Position numbers and translations under genes: made by a program. Positions 17,699-26,417 of a DNA stretch of 64,000 nucleotides are shown here, piece by piece. The notes below the pieces were generated by a model. It saw only the letters and a list, made by a program, of their open reading frames with translations. It was not told the DNA's origin and searched no databases. The DNA comes from Leptolyngbya sp. NIES-2104 (lineage in GTDB: Bacteria > Cyanobacteriota > Cyanobacteriia > Leptolyngbyales > Leptolyngbyaceae). Numbering within the stretch: position 1 is the first letter of the stretch; every line of letters begins with the position of its first letter. Location: assembly GCF_001485215.1 (NCBI RefSeq), contig NZ_BBWW01000002.1:35564-99563 (forward strand), given 5' to 3'.

Positions 17699-17944
17699 AT
17701 GAACATAGTATTAGGTATCGCCTTTGTTGCGGCTGGATTAGCAGCTTTCTGGCAAGCCTACGAAGTGTTGTTCGATCGCGATTATTTATGGTCAGAAGAA
17801 GCAGACCGTTTACAAACTCAAGGAGAGCAACCCCGGCGAACCCCTGCTTGGGATCGAGAGCAGAAATATCAGTCGCTCTGGTGGATTACAGGCGGCGCTA
17901 GTAGTTTAGTGTTTGGAGTCCTATGCTTCGTGATTTTGCGTTAA
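17699..17944 (+). CDS. Small two-helix membrane protein
   Basis: The product has 81 residues from ATG 17699. One membrane segment lies at the N-terminus (IVLGIAFVAAGLAAFWQAY) and one at the C-terminus (GGASSLVFGVLCFVILR). Between them is a charged loop with an RRTPAWDREQKYQSLWW segment. AATTAAGGAG lies upstream. No family was recognised. It could be a small membrane stress protein, but nothing in the sequence points to a specific role. Confidence 0.55.
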   Translation: MNIVLGIAFVAAGLAAFWQAYEVLFDRDYLWSEEADRLQTQGEQPRRTPAWDREQKYQSLWWITGGASSLVFGVLCFVILR

Positions 17945-17972
17945 GGGCTGTCGCGATCGACTCAATCGACAC

Positions 17973-18194
17973 CTATGAAAAGCGACAGTTTTGAATGCCT
18001 GGAATGTCGAAGACAATCTTATCGAACAAAATTGGCAACCCCAAACAGTCAAGATAAGTATCACAAACCTCACACCTCCAAGCAGAGCAAGAGTCTAAAG
18101 GTTGCCCATTCACTAAGCAAATTCCAACAGCAACCACCTCAGCACTACACCAAGGGCACAAACCTATAATTGGTTTCGCGTCTTTTGCCGACAT
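17973..18194 (-). CDS. Possible small zinc-ribbon-like protein
   Basis: This 73-residue reading frame has Cys pairs CPWC (about 13-16) and CEVC (about 41-44), plus other Cys residues, as in a small zinc ribbon. No family was recognised, and the ribosome site is weak. An overlapping frame of similar length exists on the other strand, so this is an uncertain call. Confidence 0.4.
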   Translation of the reverse strand: MSAKDAKPIIGLCPWCSAEVVAVGICLVNGQPLDSCSAWRCEVCDTYLDCLGLPILFDKIVFDIPGIQNCRFS

Positions 18195-18321
18195 ACTAAA
18201 CTCCGACTCAGATTGCTAGAGATGCTTCAAAATGGCATGATGAGGCGGAAAGATCAAGGCTTTAGTTCCGAACGCTTTTTAAGCTAAGGAGATGCAATTC
18301 ATTCACTTCGACGAGTGATGA

Positions 18322-18972
18322 CTAAGCGCCTCCGATCGATTGACTCACAATACTCGCGGCTTGCTTTGCAGTTGCTTCTTTGCGTTCACTATAGCGATCA
18401 GTTAAGTGATCTACCTTGTCACGTAACAATAGCGTGAATTTATAGAGTTCTTCCATCACATCGACAACGCGATCGCGGTAAGCCGAGTCCTTCATCGTGC
18501 CATCTTCATTAAATTCCTGATACGCCTTGGCAACTGAAGACTGATTTGGAATCGTGAACATCCGCATCCAGCGACCCAGAACCCGCAGTGTGTTCACCGC
18601 ATTGAATGACTGCGATCCTCCACAGACCTGCATTACCGCTAGGGTTTTTCCTTGAGTGGGTCGAACTGCCCCAATGCTCAATGGAACCCAATCAATCTGC
18701 ATCTTGAGTAATCCACTCACATTGCCGTGCATTTCTGGACTCGACCACACCTGCCCTTCTGACCACTGCACCAATTCGCGTAATTCTTGTACTTTTGGAT
18801 GCGTATCCGGAACGCTGCTAGGGAGCGGTAAATCGCGAGGGTGAAAGAACCTGACTTCTGCGCCCATTTCTTCGATGATTCGTGCCGCTTCTTCTGCCAA
18901 TAAGCGACTGTACGATCGCTCTCTCAATGAACCATAAAGAAATAGAATTCTGGGCTTATGATCAAAACTCAT
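18322..18972 (-). CDS. arsH: ArsH, NADPH-dependent FMN reductase of arsenic resistance
   Basis: The 216-residue protein has the flavodoxin-like phosphate-binding loop [13 protein letters not shown], the [19 protein letters not shown] segment, and the C-terminal arm seen in ArsH. In Synechocystis and Pseudomonas, ArsH is an FMN-dependent NADPH oxidoreductase; it has been shown to oxidise trivalent organoarsenicals and to reduce quinones or metals. The gene overlaps nothing. It starts 4 bases after the second arsR gene on the same strand, so the two form an arsR-arsH operon facing the acr3 block. Confidence 0.93.
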   Translation of the reverse strand: MSFDHKPRILFLYGSLRERSYSRLLAEEAARIIEEMGAEVRFFHPRDLPLPSSVPDTHPKVQELRELVQWSEGQVWSSPEMHGNVSGLLKMQIDWVPLSIGAVRPTQGKTLAVMQVCGGSQSFNAVNTLRVLGRWMRMFTIPNQSSVAKAYQEFNEDGTMKDSAYRDRVVDVMEELYKFTLLLRDKVDHLTDRYSERKEATAKQAASIVSQSIGGA

Positions 18973-18976
18973 ACGG

Positions 18977-19321
18977 CTATCCTCTCGAAATCATTTCGCG
19001 GCAACTGTTCGACTGCTTTTCGCACCAAACATCGGGGTCTGCTTTACAACAGTCCTCTGTTAAGAATGCCAGCAATGCCTCAGTGCCCTTCCAGTCGATC
19101 GCGTAAAACACCTGTCGCTGCACTCGCCAAGAGCAAACTAATCCCGCTCGTTCCATCTGTGCCAAATGCCGAGACATTGTAGAAGGATTCGCGTCTAGCT
19201 GTGACGCAATTTCTCCCGCAGGTAGCCCTTTTGGTCCGGTGCGAACGAGGAGACGGTACAACGATAGTCGCGTCTCTTGCGCTAAAGCTGAGAGCGCGTC
19301 AATGGCATCTTTCATTTCCAT
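18977..19321 (-). CDS. arsR: ArsR-family regulator of arsH
   Basis: The product from ATG 19321 is 114 residues with an ArsR winged helix ([42 protein letters not shown]). Instead of the CVCDLC site, Cys residues cluster near the C-terminus ([14 protein letters not shown]), so metal binding has moved, as in the several independently evolved ArsR types. It is 4 bases upstream of arsH and probably controls it through the inverted repeat over its promoter. An earlier ATG at 19345 would overlap that repeat and is less likely. Confidence 0.85.
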   Translation of the reverse strand: MEMKDAIDALSALAQETRLSLYRLLVRTGPKGLPAGEIASQLDANPSTMSRHLAQMERAGLVCSWRVQRQVFYAIDWKGTEALLAFLTEDCCKADPDVWCEKQSNSCREMISRG

Positions 19322-19338
19322 GATTTGACAATAGCACA

Positions 19339-19356
19339 ATTGCAAAAATATGCAAA
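19339..19356. promoter_or_regulatory. Candidate operator of arsR-arsH
   Basis: TTGCA (19340-19344) and TGCAA (19351-19355) flank AAAATA, 18 bases upstream of the arsR ATG. The 12-2-12-like dyad fits an ArsR-family dimer. The remaining intergenic DNA to 19642 contains no gene I can support. Confidence 0.5.
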
Positions 19357-19642
19357 TGTCTCAATTCTGCTTAAGTGAATTGTTTGGGCGATCGCTCATC
19401 AAGCTCTCAGATTGTTGCTCTAAAAGCTATAAGCGAATGAATACGCCTTTTCATTTCCCAATTGCGGCTGCGTTGGATGAAGCATTGCCGAGAGTTCCAA
19501 TTCATCGACAGGTGTTTCTCAAGACAGCCAAGCACGTCACTCGTTCAAATGTATTCTTTGCATCCATCTACAGCTACTTTGAGAATTCCGATCGCGCATT
19601 AAGAATATAGGATTGAGTCAGAGAATCGCGTCAATTTATCCG

Positions 19643-22309
19643 ATGTCTAGTCCGCTTCTCGCCACAAAATTCTATGTTCCGCCAACGAGATCGCTTCTTG
19701 TGAAGCGTGAGTCTTTGATTGCGCGGTTGAATCAAGGCATCGATCACAGATTAGTTTTAATTTCTGCTCCCGCAGGCTTTGGTAAAACAACCCTACTGAG
19801 CGAGTGGCAACAGCAAACAACCCTGCAAGTCAGTTGGTTATCGCTCGATAGAAGTGATAACGACTCCACACGGTTTTGGACTTATGTGATCGCGGCACTA
19901 CAAAAAGTGTTTCCGAATCTTGGAGCCAGCACGCTTGCACTACTGCATTCGCTTGATAAGCTTTCGTTTGAAGCCTTTCTCATTCCGCTGATTAATGAGA
20001 TGACCGAGCTAGCGGATGAAGCGATGCTGATTTTGGATGATTATCACGTCATTACTGATCGTTCGATCCATGATGGGCTTGCCTTTCTAATCGATCATCT
20101 TCCGCCCCAACTGCATATCGTGATCGCAAGTCGGGTTGATCCGCCGCTGCCACTCCCACGACTGCGGGTACGCAATCGACTGTTTGAACTGCGATCGACA
20201 GATTTGAGCTTTACCCAAACTGAAGCCGTTTCATTGCTCACGAACATCACAAAGCTACCCTTATCCGAAGCGCAGGCTGCAACAATTCAGGCACAAACAG
20301 AAGGATGGGCTGCGGGATTGCAACTTGCTGCTCTATCACTACGCTACACCGATAATCCAGAAACCTTCGTTGCCTCCTTGAAAGGAACTCAGCGCCACAT
20401 TTTGGATTATCTTGCTGAGGAAGTGTTAGAACAACAGCCGCCCCATCTACAAACGTTTCTCTTGCGAACTTCTGTGCTAGACCGAGTCTGTGGTTCTCTC
20501 GCTGAAGCGGTTGTCGATGAAACCACAATGAATGGAGCAGAAACATTAGAGCAGCTAGAACGGCGAAATTTGTTCATCGTGCCACTCGACCCCGATCGCA
20601 CCTGGTATCGATATCATCATTTGTTTCAGGAAGTTTTGCGTCACTTTCTTGATCGGGCTGAACCGAATCAAATCACAGAATATCATCGTCGAGCCGCCCG
20701 ATGGTTTTACCAGAATGAATCGGTGACGGAAGCCCTTCAGCATAGTGTGATGGCTGAAGATTCTGATTGGACAACAGACTTAATTGAGCAAGAGGCGCAA
20801 CTGCCGAATCCCCGAATTGAACCCCCTGCGGTGTTAGCGGCTCTAGAAGCATTACCGTCTCAAATGGTCTGGTCTCGTCCTTGGTTGCTGCTCGCGAATG
20901 CGTGGGCATTATACTCTTCGTCGCAATTTCAAGCCGCAGCATTCGCCGTTCAAACCATTGAACAGTTGCTTCAACAGCAGCATACGTTATTTGTAAACTC
21001 AGAAAAGCTGCGAGGACTGGTCACGGCTTTCAAAGGGATGCAGGCTCGACATCAGGGGGCGACTGCTGAAGCAACAACACTCATGGAGCAAGCTTTACAA
21101 CAACTTCCACAAGACGACTCCTGGCTCAGATCGATGATTTTACTCAATCTTGGGGTGACTTACTTCGTGGCAGACAATTTTATTGCAGCTCAAAGACTGC
21201 TGCCTGAAGTCGCGAGAATTGGACAAGCGAGAGGACTGGCAGATCCCGCGATCGCAGGTTTGTATCTACAAGCTCAATTTCTAGCATTACGCGGGCGCAT
21301 TGATGAAGCGATCGCACTGTGTCAACAAGGCTTGGAACTAGCGAAGAATCGAGGCTGGTTAGCAACTTATGCTGGAGTGCTCGTTCAAGTTGCACTGGCG
21401 GATTTGCTGCGAGAACAAAACCAACTAGAAGCCGCCGCACAGCATTTAGTTGAAAGTCTCGATCGTGGCATTCAAAATCGTCAACCGGGCATTATGATGG
21501 GCTACATCACGCTAGCACGAGTTCGTCAGGCTCAAGGAGATTCACAGGCAGCACAAGCCGCGATTCGAGCCGCCAAACAGTGTCAAACTTGGCTATGGGC
21601 AACGATGCTCTCGGTGTCTGCCTGTCAAGCAAGGTTAGATTTAGCCCAAGGAAATTTGGACGATGCAGTGCGGTGGGCAGAAGCGAGCGGTCTGGATGTA
21701 GAGGATGAATTACGCTACAGTTTCACCAATCAGCATCCCTGCGGCTCTGAACTTGATTACTTGACCTTGGCAAGAGTACTCATTGCTTGTGGCAGAAATT
21801 CATTGGAGTTGGCGATGCGACTACTCACTCGCCTGTATGACTTTACCAAGGCAGACGGACGCACGGCGCGAATGATGGAAGTGTTGATGCTACAAGCTTT
21901 AGTTTGGCAAGCGCGGGGAGATCGCGATCGTGCTTTAGAACCGCTGCAACGATCGCTCGATCTGCCACGAACGGGTGACTATATTCGATTGTTTATAGAT
22001 GAAGGTAAACCGATGCTGAACTTACTTCGTGCTGCGGCTTCAAAAAACATTCATGCTGCATTTGTGAATCGATTGATCGATGCTTTTGGTCAGCCTGAGA
22101 AACAGTTGCTGATTGAGCCACTGAGCGATCGTGAACTTGAAGTTTTGAGTTATCTCGCGCAAGGGTTATCCGATCAAGCGATCGCGGATCGGCTCTACCT
22201 CAGTTTAGCGGCGGTGAAATGGCACGATCGTAATCTCTACGGCAAGCTGAATGTGAATAATCGAACTCAAGCGGTCGCGAGAGCCAGAGATCTAGGAATT
22301 CTGAAATAG
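19643..22309 (+). CDS. MalT-like LuxR-family ATP-dependent transcription regulator
   Basis: The 888-residue protein begins MSSPLLATKFYVPPTR, the typical MalT-like start. It has a Walker A ISAPAGFGKTTLL (about 47-59), a LILDDYH Walker B, and a STAND ATPase core. A long helical TPR-like region follows (about 380-800), then a C-terminal LuxR HTH (LSDRELEVLSYLAQGLSDQAIA ... VKWHDRNLYGKL). These proteins bind an inducer through the TPR region and activate transcription as oligomers. ATG 19643 is chosen because it matches family starts; an in-frame TTG lies at 19613. The targets are unknown. It converges with the methyltransferase at 22324. Confidence 0.9.
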   Translation: MSSPLLATKFYVPPTRSLLVKRESLIARLNQGIDHRLVLISAPAGFGKTTLLSEWQQQTTLQVSWLSLDRSDNDSTRFWTYVIAALQKVFPNLGASTLALLHSLDKLSFEAFLIPLINEMTELADEAMLILDDYHVITDRSIHDGLAFLIDHLPPQLHIVIASRVDPPLPLPRLRVRNRLFELRSTDLSFTQTEAVSLLTNITKLPLSEAQAATIQAQTEGWAAGLQLAALSLRYTDNPETFVASLKGTQRHILDYLAEEVLEQQPPHLQTFLLRTSVLDRVCGSLAEAVVDETTMNGAETLEQLERRNLFIVPLDPDRTWYRYHHLFQEVLRHFLDRAEPNQITEYHRRAARWFYQNESVTEALQHSVMAEDSDWTTDLIEQEAQLPNPRIEPPAVLAALEALPSQMVWSRPWLLLANAWALYSSSQFQAAAFAVQTIEQLLQQQHTLFVNSEKLRGLVTAFKGMQARHQGATAEATTLMEQALQQLPQDDSWLRSMILLNLGVTYFVADNFIAAQRLLPEVARIGQARGLADPAIAGLYLQAQFLALRGRIDEAIALCQQGLELAKNRGWLATYAGVLVQVALADLLREQNQLEAAAQHLVESLDRGIQNRQPGIMMGYITLARVRQAQGDSQAAQAAIRAAKQCQTWLWATMLSVSACQARLDLAQGNLDDAVRWAEASGLDVEDELRYSFTNQHPCGSELDYLTLARVLIACGRNSLELAMRLLTRLYDFTKADGRTARMMEVLMLQALVWQARGDRDRALEPLQRSLDLPRTGDYIRLFIDEGKPMLNLLRAAASKNIHAAFVNRLIDAFGQPEKQLLIEPLSDRELEVLSYLAQGLSDQAIADRLYLSLAAVKWHDRNLYGKLNVNNRTQAVARARDLGILK

Positions 22310-22323
22310 CGAAGTGCAACGAA

Positions 22324-22941
22324 TTAACCAACTTTGGTTGCAATTCCTTTGTACAAGTATGCGGGAACCTTGGGTGAATTTTCTAAGTACGACTCCTCGA
22401 TCATGACCTGTTCAAACTGGTTTTCGATCAATTGCCGAATGTTGCGATTGAAGTGGCAACCCCCCGCCACTCGTTTTTGAATCGGTGTAAGTCGATTTTG
22501 CCAAACCTGAACATTCGGTTCAGGACTTAACCCATGCTCAATGAAAAAGAAACGTCCGTCTGGCTTTAAGACTCTGTGGATTTCTGCCAGCGCTTGTTCC
22601 ACATCAGGAATACTACAGAGCGTGAAAGTACTCACGACACTATCAAAAGAACAACTTGACATCGGCAGCTTTTCGCCGCTGAGGGTGCAATGGTTCACCG
22701 TAATGGGAGAAGCACCGATGCGTTTTTGGGCGATCGCAGAACTTCCAGGATTCGGATCAACGGTTGCAATCTGGTGAATTTGTTCCGGGTAGTACGGCAA
22801 ATTCAAGCCCGTTCCGAATCCGATTTCTAAAACCTCTCCGGTCACTCCCGCCAGTATTTCTCGACGCAGTTTTGCAATATTGGAATTAGAAAGAGATAAA
22901 TCAGTCAGGTAGGGCAGAATCTTTCTTTCGTAAAAGTTCAT
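22324..22941 (-). CDS. Class I SAM-dependent methyltransferase
   Basis: The 205-residue protein carries the SAM-binding motif EVLEIGFGTGLNLPYY (about 36-51), the acidic VDPNPG strand, and STFTLCSIPDVEQALAEIHRVLKPDG. The C-terminal half with HFNRNIRQLI and GGCH resembles METTL7-like/UbiE-like methyltransferases with unknown acceptors. It lacks the spaced Cys residues of ArsM, so arsenite methylation is not supported although it lies near the arsenic genes. It is convergent with the MalT-like gene, 14 bases apart. Confidence 0.85.
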   Translation of the reverse strand: MNFYERKILPYLTDLSLSNSNIAKLRREILAGVTGEVLEIGFGTGLNLPYYPEQIHQIATVDPNPGSSAIAQKRIGASPITVNHCTLSGEKLPMSSCSFDSVVSTFTLCSIPDVEQALAEIHRVLKPDGRFFFIEHGLSPEPNVQVWQNRLTPIQKRVAGGCHFNRNIRQLIENQFEQVMIEESYLENSPKVPAYLYKGIATKVG

Positions 22942-23099
22942 CTGTTCCTCCGGTTGCCGAACAACGCTTGCGTTGCTTGATTAAGTTTAGCGCGATCGCT
23001 TTTTTCAATCCAGCGCTGCTCAAAGCGAAAACTATTCTTTCGGATAGTGACTCCTCTCATTAAAAGCGTCAGATTGCAAGTAGAGAACTGGAAACAATT

Positions 23100-23609
23100 A
23101 TGGTTTTGAAACTCGTTCGATTTGTTAACCTCATCTGTGCTGCCTTAATCGCTGGGATTGCCTTTTGCCATGCTTTAGAACTTCCCAACAAAATGACCTT
23201 ACCCGCTGAAACCTGGTTAACGGTGCAGCAAATTTTATACCGAGGATTTGGGGCGAAAGCAGGACCGATTGAAGTGGGGGCTTTGGCTTCATCACTCATG
23301 TTACTTTTCTTAGTCCGCAAACGTCGTTCTGCTTTCGTTTGGTCGCTGGTTGCTTCAGTCTGTTTCGTTGCAGGTCTTGTACTTTGGTTTCAAGTGATCA
23401 ATCCAATGAATCTTTTAATAGATTCTTGGACACTGACAACGCTACCTGCGAATTGGACAGAGGCACGAGATCAATGGGAATATGGTCACGTCGCCCATGC
23501 TACTCTCTTTATTCTCGGACTCATTGCTTCAATGATTGCTGTACTAGCTGACACGACGAGCAGCGATCGAAGAGAAAAACTATCAACAAGCGGCATCAGT
23601 GAAAGCTAA
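23100..23609 (+). CDS. DUF1772 four-helix membrane protein
   Basis: The 169-residue protein has four predicted membrane helices and the DUF1772 (anthrone oxygenase-like) features: VNPMN-like INPMNLLIDSW in loop 2, LPANWTEARDQWEYGHVAHA before the last helix. Some fungal members oxygenate anthrones. Most bacterial members are uncharacterised. It stands alone between an oppositely oriented methyltransferase and another methyltransferase downstream. Its substrate cannot be read from the sequence. Confidence 0.75.
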   Translation: MVLKLVRFVNLICAALIAGIAFCHALELPNKMTLPAETWLTVQQILYRGFGAKAGPIEVGALASSLMLLFLVRKRRSAFVWSLVASVCFVAGLVLWFQVINPMNLLIDSWTLTTLPANWTEARDQWEYGHVAHATLFILGLIASMIAVLADTTSSDRREKLSTSGISES

Positions 23610-23733
23610 CATTCCTGAGCGGTTTGACATTGAACGATCACGATGCTTCCTACTATCCTTCTGAACAGTGATCAATCGCCAAGATAGCGCGATCGTGAAA
23701 TGAGTCGCGCATCACAGGTAGGAACGTGAATCA

Positions 23734-24417
23734 ATGGAATGGAACGTCGGATACTGGCAAATTTCAATCCAACGGGTTTATCCAACTTCAGCACAACTCA
23801 GCCAAATGTATAATACAGCCGCCCCTGCTTGGAATCGTCTTGTGCATTATTTAGGAATAAATCGTGCTTATGTTGAGTTATTCCGATCGCTTCAGAAAGA
23901 TCACCTTCTTGACAACGTTAAAGACGATTCAACAGTATGCGATTGTGGAATTGGTACAGCCGCGTTTAGTCTAGCTTTGGTTAAAGCAATCAATCCAAGA
24001 ATAAACATTGTTGGTGCAGACATTTCTCAAGAGATGCTAAATCAAGCACAACAATCTCTGAATCAAGCGAATATATCACAGCAACTTTATCAAGCGGATG
24101 TCAACGATTTACCATTCGACGACAACACGTTTGATTTGAGCATCAGTGCCCATATGCTAGAGCATCTACCACACCCAATTCAAGGGCTGCAAGAGATGAT
24201 GAGGGTACTACGACCAGGCGCACCCCTGATCTTGGCTGTTACCCGTCCAGGCTTGCTCGGTTGGTGGATTCAGTGGCACTGGGGAAACGATTGCTTGAGT
24301 GAGGCTGAGGTGACAGCGATGATGACCAAAATAGAGTTACGTCAGATTCGGAGCTACCCACTGACAACTGGACTCTCTCGCTGGGCAAGTACAGCCTATG
24401 TCGGATTCAAACCGTGA
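23734..24417 (+). CDS. Class I SAM-dependent methyltransferase (UbiE/COQ5-like)
   Basis: The 227-residue protein has the SAM motif TVCDCGIGTAAFSLAL (about 68-83; the usual D-G-T-G is changed to C-G-I-G-T), the acidic VGADISQEML, and FDLSISAHMLEHLPHPIQGLQEMMRVLRPG. The C-terminus is Trp-rich (GWWIQWHWGND). The acceptor is unknown. It follows the DUF1772 gene by 124 bases and may or may not share its transcript. Confidence 0.85.
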   Translation: MEWNVGYWQISIQRVYPTSAQLSQMYNTAAPAWNRLVHYLGINRAYVELFRSLQKDHLLDNVKDDSTVCDCGIGTAAFSLALVKAINPRINIVGADISQEMLNQAQQSLNQANISQQLYQADVNDLPFDDNTFDLSISAHMLEHLPHPIQGLQEMMRVLRPGAPLILAVTRPGLLGWWIQWHWGNDCLSEAEVTAMMTKIELRQIRSYPLTTGLSRWASTAYVGFKP

Positions 24418-24558
24418 TTTCCGCTCAAAACTTCTCTCGACCTAAGCGCTTCAAATCAAAGCCTTACCATCTTTTTCCAAACATCTTAACCTTTCAACTC
24501 AACCAGTGAATTTCAAACTACTGCCCCAACCTGAAGTTCGGTTGGCATGACAACGAAC

Positions 24559-25239
24559 TCAAGCACGTCGCATTTGTAGCTTTAGCATCGTGATGCAGAC
24601 AATCAACCAGAGTAGCCCCACTGCATAGCCCGCAGCAATATCGGTAAACCAGTGAACACCCAAGTACAAGCGACTGATACCGATCGCGCTTACTAAAGCA
24701 AACGTGAGACTATAGATCCAGCGAGAGCGCTTTGGATATTGAATCGCTAAGAGATAAGCAAGAAATCCATATAGTACGAGTGCCCCCAACGCATGACCAC
24801 TTGGAAAGCTAAACGATTTCTCAACAATTAATGGTGTCCAAAGTGCTGGGCGAGGCTTGGCAAAAAAGAGCTTTAAGCCCTGATTGAGAATCAGTGCCCC
24901 TAAACAAGCGATCGCAAAGATTCTCGCTTCTGTTCGTTGCCGTCGCCATAATAGCAGCCCTAAAGTTACAACAACGATAACAACGACAAATTCGGGATCA
25001 CCAAGACGGGTCAAGCTCAACATGATTTGATCTAGTACTGGATTCGCCCATTGATGAATGCTCAGTAAAACAGTTGTGTCAAATCCGAATGCTTCTTTCT
25101 CTAAAACCTCCTGAAAGAGCCAACTCAAACCTAGTAAAATCACTAAGCAAATGAATAACCCGATCGTGCCAACAGCAGCAATCAGTGTTGCAAGGTGCGG
25201 ACTAATTCGGTGAACCCAAAAGCGAATCAAACTCTGCAT
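24559..25239 (-). CDS. PAP2-family membrane phosphatase
   Basis: The 226-residue protein has about six membrane helices and the three acid-phosphatase motifs: KLFFAKPRP, FPSGHA, and SRLYLGVHWFTD with the catalytic His residues. Family members remove phosphate from lipids such as phosphatidate or undecaprenyl pyrophosphate at the membrane. Its promoter (25270-25302) is a member of the ten-copy CTTTCCGAGTTCTTGAC set, placing it in an envelope/lipid regulon with the genes that follow. Confidence 0.9.
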   Translation of the reverse strand: MQSLIRFWVHRISPHLATLIAAVGTIGLFICLVILLGLSWLFQEVLEKEAFGFDTTVLLSIHQWANPVLDQIMLSLTRLGDPEFVVVIVVVTLGLLLWRRQRTEARIFAIACLGALILNQGLKLFFAKPRPALWTPLIVEKSFSFPSGHALGALVLYGFLAYLLAIQYPKRSRWIYSLTFALVSAIGISRLYLGVHWFTDIAAGYAVGLLWLIVCITMLKLQMRRA

Positions 25240-25269
25240 CTTTTGAAAGAAAAACTGAAGAATGCCCGT

Positions 25270-25302
25270 AATTTACCGAACAAACGTCAAGAAGTTGAAA
25301 AG
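25270..25302 (-). promoter_or_regulatory. Regulon promoter element, copy 1 (PAP2 gene)
   Basis: On the minus strand CTTTTCAACTTCTTGAC (25302-25286) matches the 17-base consensus CTTTCCGAGTTCTTGAC at 14 positions. It is followed by exactly 10 bases and TAAATT (25275-25270), 30 bases before the gene start. No classical -35 is present at the right distance, as in class II activator promoters. Confidence 0.75.
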
Positions 25303-25322
25303 AAACTGGAAGTTCAAATCAT

Positions 25323-25355
25323 CTTTCCTACTTCTTGACTTTTTCGCTGTACATT
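25323..25355 (+). promoter_or_regulatory. Regulon promoter element, copy 2 (candidate small RNA)
   Basis: CTTTCCTACTTCTTGAC (25323-25339, 15 of 17) is followed by 10 bases and TACATT (25350-25355). It is back-to-back with copy 1. No open frame follows closely. A structured segment and terminator do. Confidence 0.75.
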
Positions 25356-25361
25356 GCATGT

Positions 25362-25484
25362 AAGAGACAGTTTTTCACACCTTGAATTTGAGTGCTAATC
25401 ATTCATTGCACTCAAATTACAGCATCTCAAGGTGCGATCGCTCCTCTCACCTGAACGATTCCTAGCTAAGGCTAGAAATTTTTT
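25362..25484 (+). ncRNA. Candidate small structured RNA
   Basis: The start is inferred 7 bases after the -10 of promoter copy 2. Two nested stems are visible: CACCTTGA (25378-25385) with TCAAGGTG (25427-25434), and inside it ATTTGAGTGC (25386-25395) with GCACTCAAAT (25408-25417). A short stem CTAGC/GCTAG (25462-25475) followed by AAATTTTTT forms a rho-independent terminator. The transcript would be about 120 bases and carries no plausible reading frame. The promoter of the PepSY gene lies downstream of the terminator. Confidence 0.55.
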
Positions 25485-25529
25485 GTATCCAAGGTCTATT
25501 CACGCCCTACTTCTCAGCTTTTTTCTAAT

Positions 25530-25562
25530 CTTTTCAAGTTCTTGACTTTCAGTTCCTACAGT
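25530..25562 (+). promoter_or_regulatory. Regulon promoter element, copy 3 (PepSY gene)
   Basis: CTTTTCAAGTTCTTGAC (25530-25546, 15 of 17) is followed by 10 bases and TACAGT (25557-25562), 35 bases before the ATG. Confidence 0.8.
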
Positions 25563-25597
25563 GAAATGACAAACCAACATTAGGTGGATTTGATTCA

Positions 25598-26161
25598 ATG
25601 AAAACTTCAACGAAACTCTTGCTGACGGCTGCCGCGATCGGAACATTAGGGCTGGGAGGTCTCGCTAAGCTGGTGAATGCTGCTCAGACTCAATCGCCAG
25701 TTGCAGTCTTACCTGCTGCTCAAATCACTGAAAAGAGTGATGGAGATGGTGAAGCGAACCCTGCGACCGAAGCACCAGAAAACACTTCCAATGCTCAACT
25801 TCAAGCTAATAACCAGAAGGGTGAAGCCAATGATGGCGAAACCAATGACGGCGCGAGTGAGCAGCAAGAGTCTCAGAAACTGCAATCGCTAGCTAAAATT
25901 ACCCCTCAGCAGGCACAGCAAGCCGCTGAAGCTTCTGTAAAAGGTACGGCGAGCCGCGTGACGCTAGAGAATGAGAACGGCAACTTGGTTTATGCGGTTG
26001 CGATCGCTCAGAACGAAGTGATCGTGGATGCAGGCAATGGGAAGATTCTCGGTACGAATACGCCAAACAACGAGAGCAGCGAGAAGACTCAAGTTCGCAG
26101 CAGCATTCAGGTCGCTCAACCCGGTGGTGATGGCGATGGTGAAACCAATGATGATGGTTGA
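25598..26161 (+). CDS. Secreted PepSY-domain protein
   Basis: The 187-residue protein has a signal peptide (to about residue 28, ...LAKLVNAAQ). An acidic, Gly/Asn/Glu-rich linker with repeated GDGEAN/GETNDG motifs follows. A PepSY domain (ITPQQAQQAAEASVKGTASRVTLENENGNLVYAVAI, about 101-150) comes next, and then another acidic GGDGDGETNDDG tail. PepSY domains are thought to inhibit proteases or bind ligands outside the cytoplasm. The acidic repeats could bind cations, and that is inference. It is a regulon member by promoter copy 3 and is followed by a strong terminator. Confidence 0.85.
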   Translation: MKTSTKLLLTAAAIGTLGLGGLAKLVNAAQTQSPVAVLPAAQITEKSDGDGEANPATEAPENTSNAQLQANNQKGEANDGETNDGASEQQESQKLQSLAKITPQQAQQAAEASVKGTASRVTLENENGNLVYAVAIAQNEVIVDAGNGKILGTNTPNNESSEKTQVRSSIQVAQPGGDGDGETNDDG

Positions 26162-26221
26162 TTAACTTAAACTCACAGTGTCTCTACTACGTTCTGACTT
26201 GGAGAGACTGTGTAGCGAGTC

Positions 26222-26261
26222 GTCCCCTCAATTTCCTGATCAAAGATTGAGGGGACTTTTT
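26222..26261 (+). terminator. Strong rho-independent terminator
   Basis: GTCCCCTCAAT (26222-26232) pairs perfectly with ATTGAGGGGAC (26246-26256), followed by TTTTT. A second imperfect hairpin (CACAGTG-TCTCT with AGAGACTGTG, 26174-26212) precedes it. Confidence 0.9.
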
Positions 26262-26287
26262 ACAGCTACGACTGTAATTCGTCCGTC

Positions 26288-26320
26288 TTTCCGAGTTCTT
26301 GACTTTTTCTTTCTAGGATA
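26288..26320 (+). promoter_or_regulatory. Regulon promoter element, copy 4 (COG4705 gene)
   Basis: A perfect CTTTCCGAGTTCTTGAC (26288-26304) is followed by 10 bases and TAGGAT (26315-26320), about 98 bases before the gene. Confidence 0.85.
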
Positions 26321-26417
26321 AAGCCGTAAGTTCAGTCAGTACGCGATCGCAATTAGAAGCAAATCTGCTGTTGCACAGACGATCAAAATTTTCCAACATT
26401 AAGCTAGGGAGATCACG

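Noticed and set aside
19350-19610. 86-codon frame between the second arsR and the MalT-like gene
   Set aside because: It overlaps the arsR promoter dyad, has no ribosome site, and its composition is not protein-like at the start. No family was recognised.
22324-22941. Arsenite methyltransferase (ArsM)
   Set aside because: The SAM domain lacks the conserved spaced Cys residues that bind As(III), and its C-terminus fits METTL7/UbiE-like enzymes.
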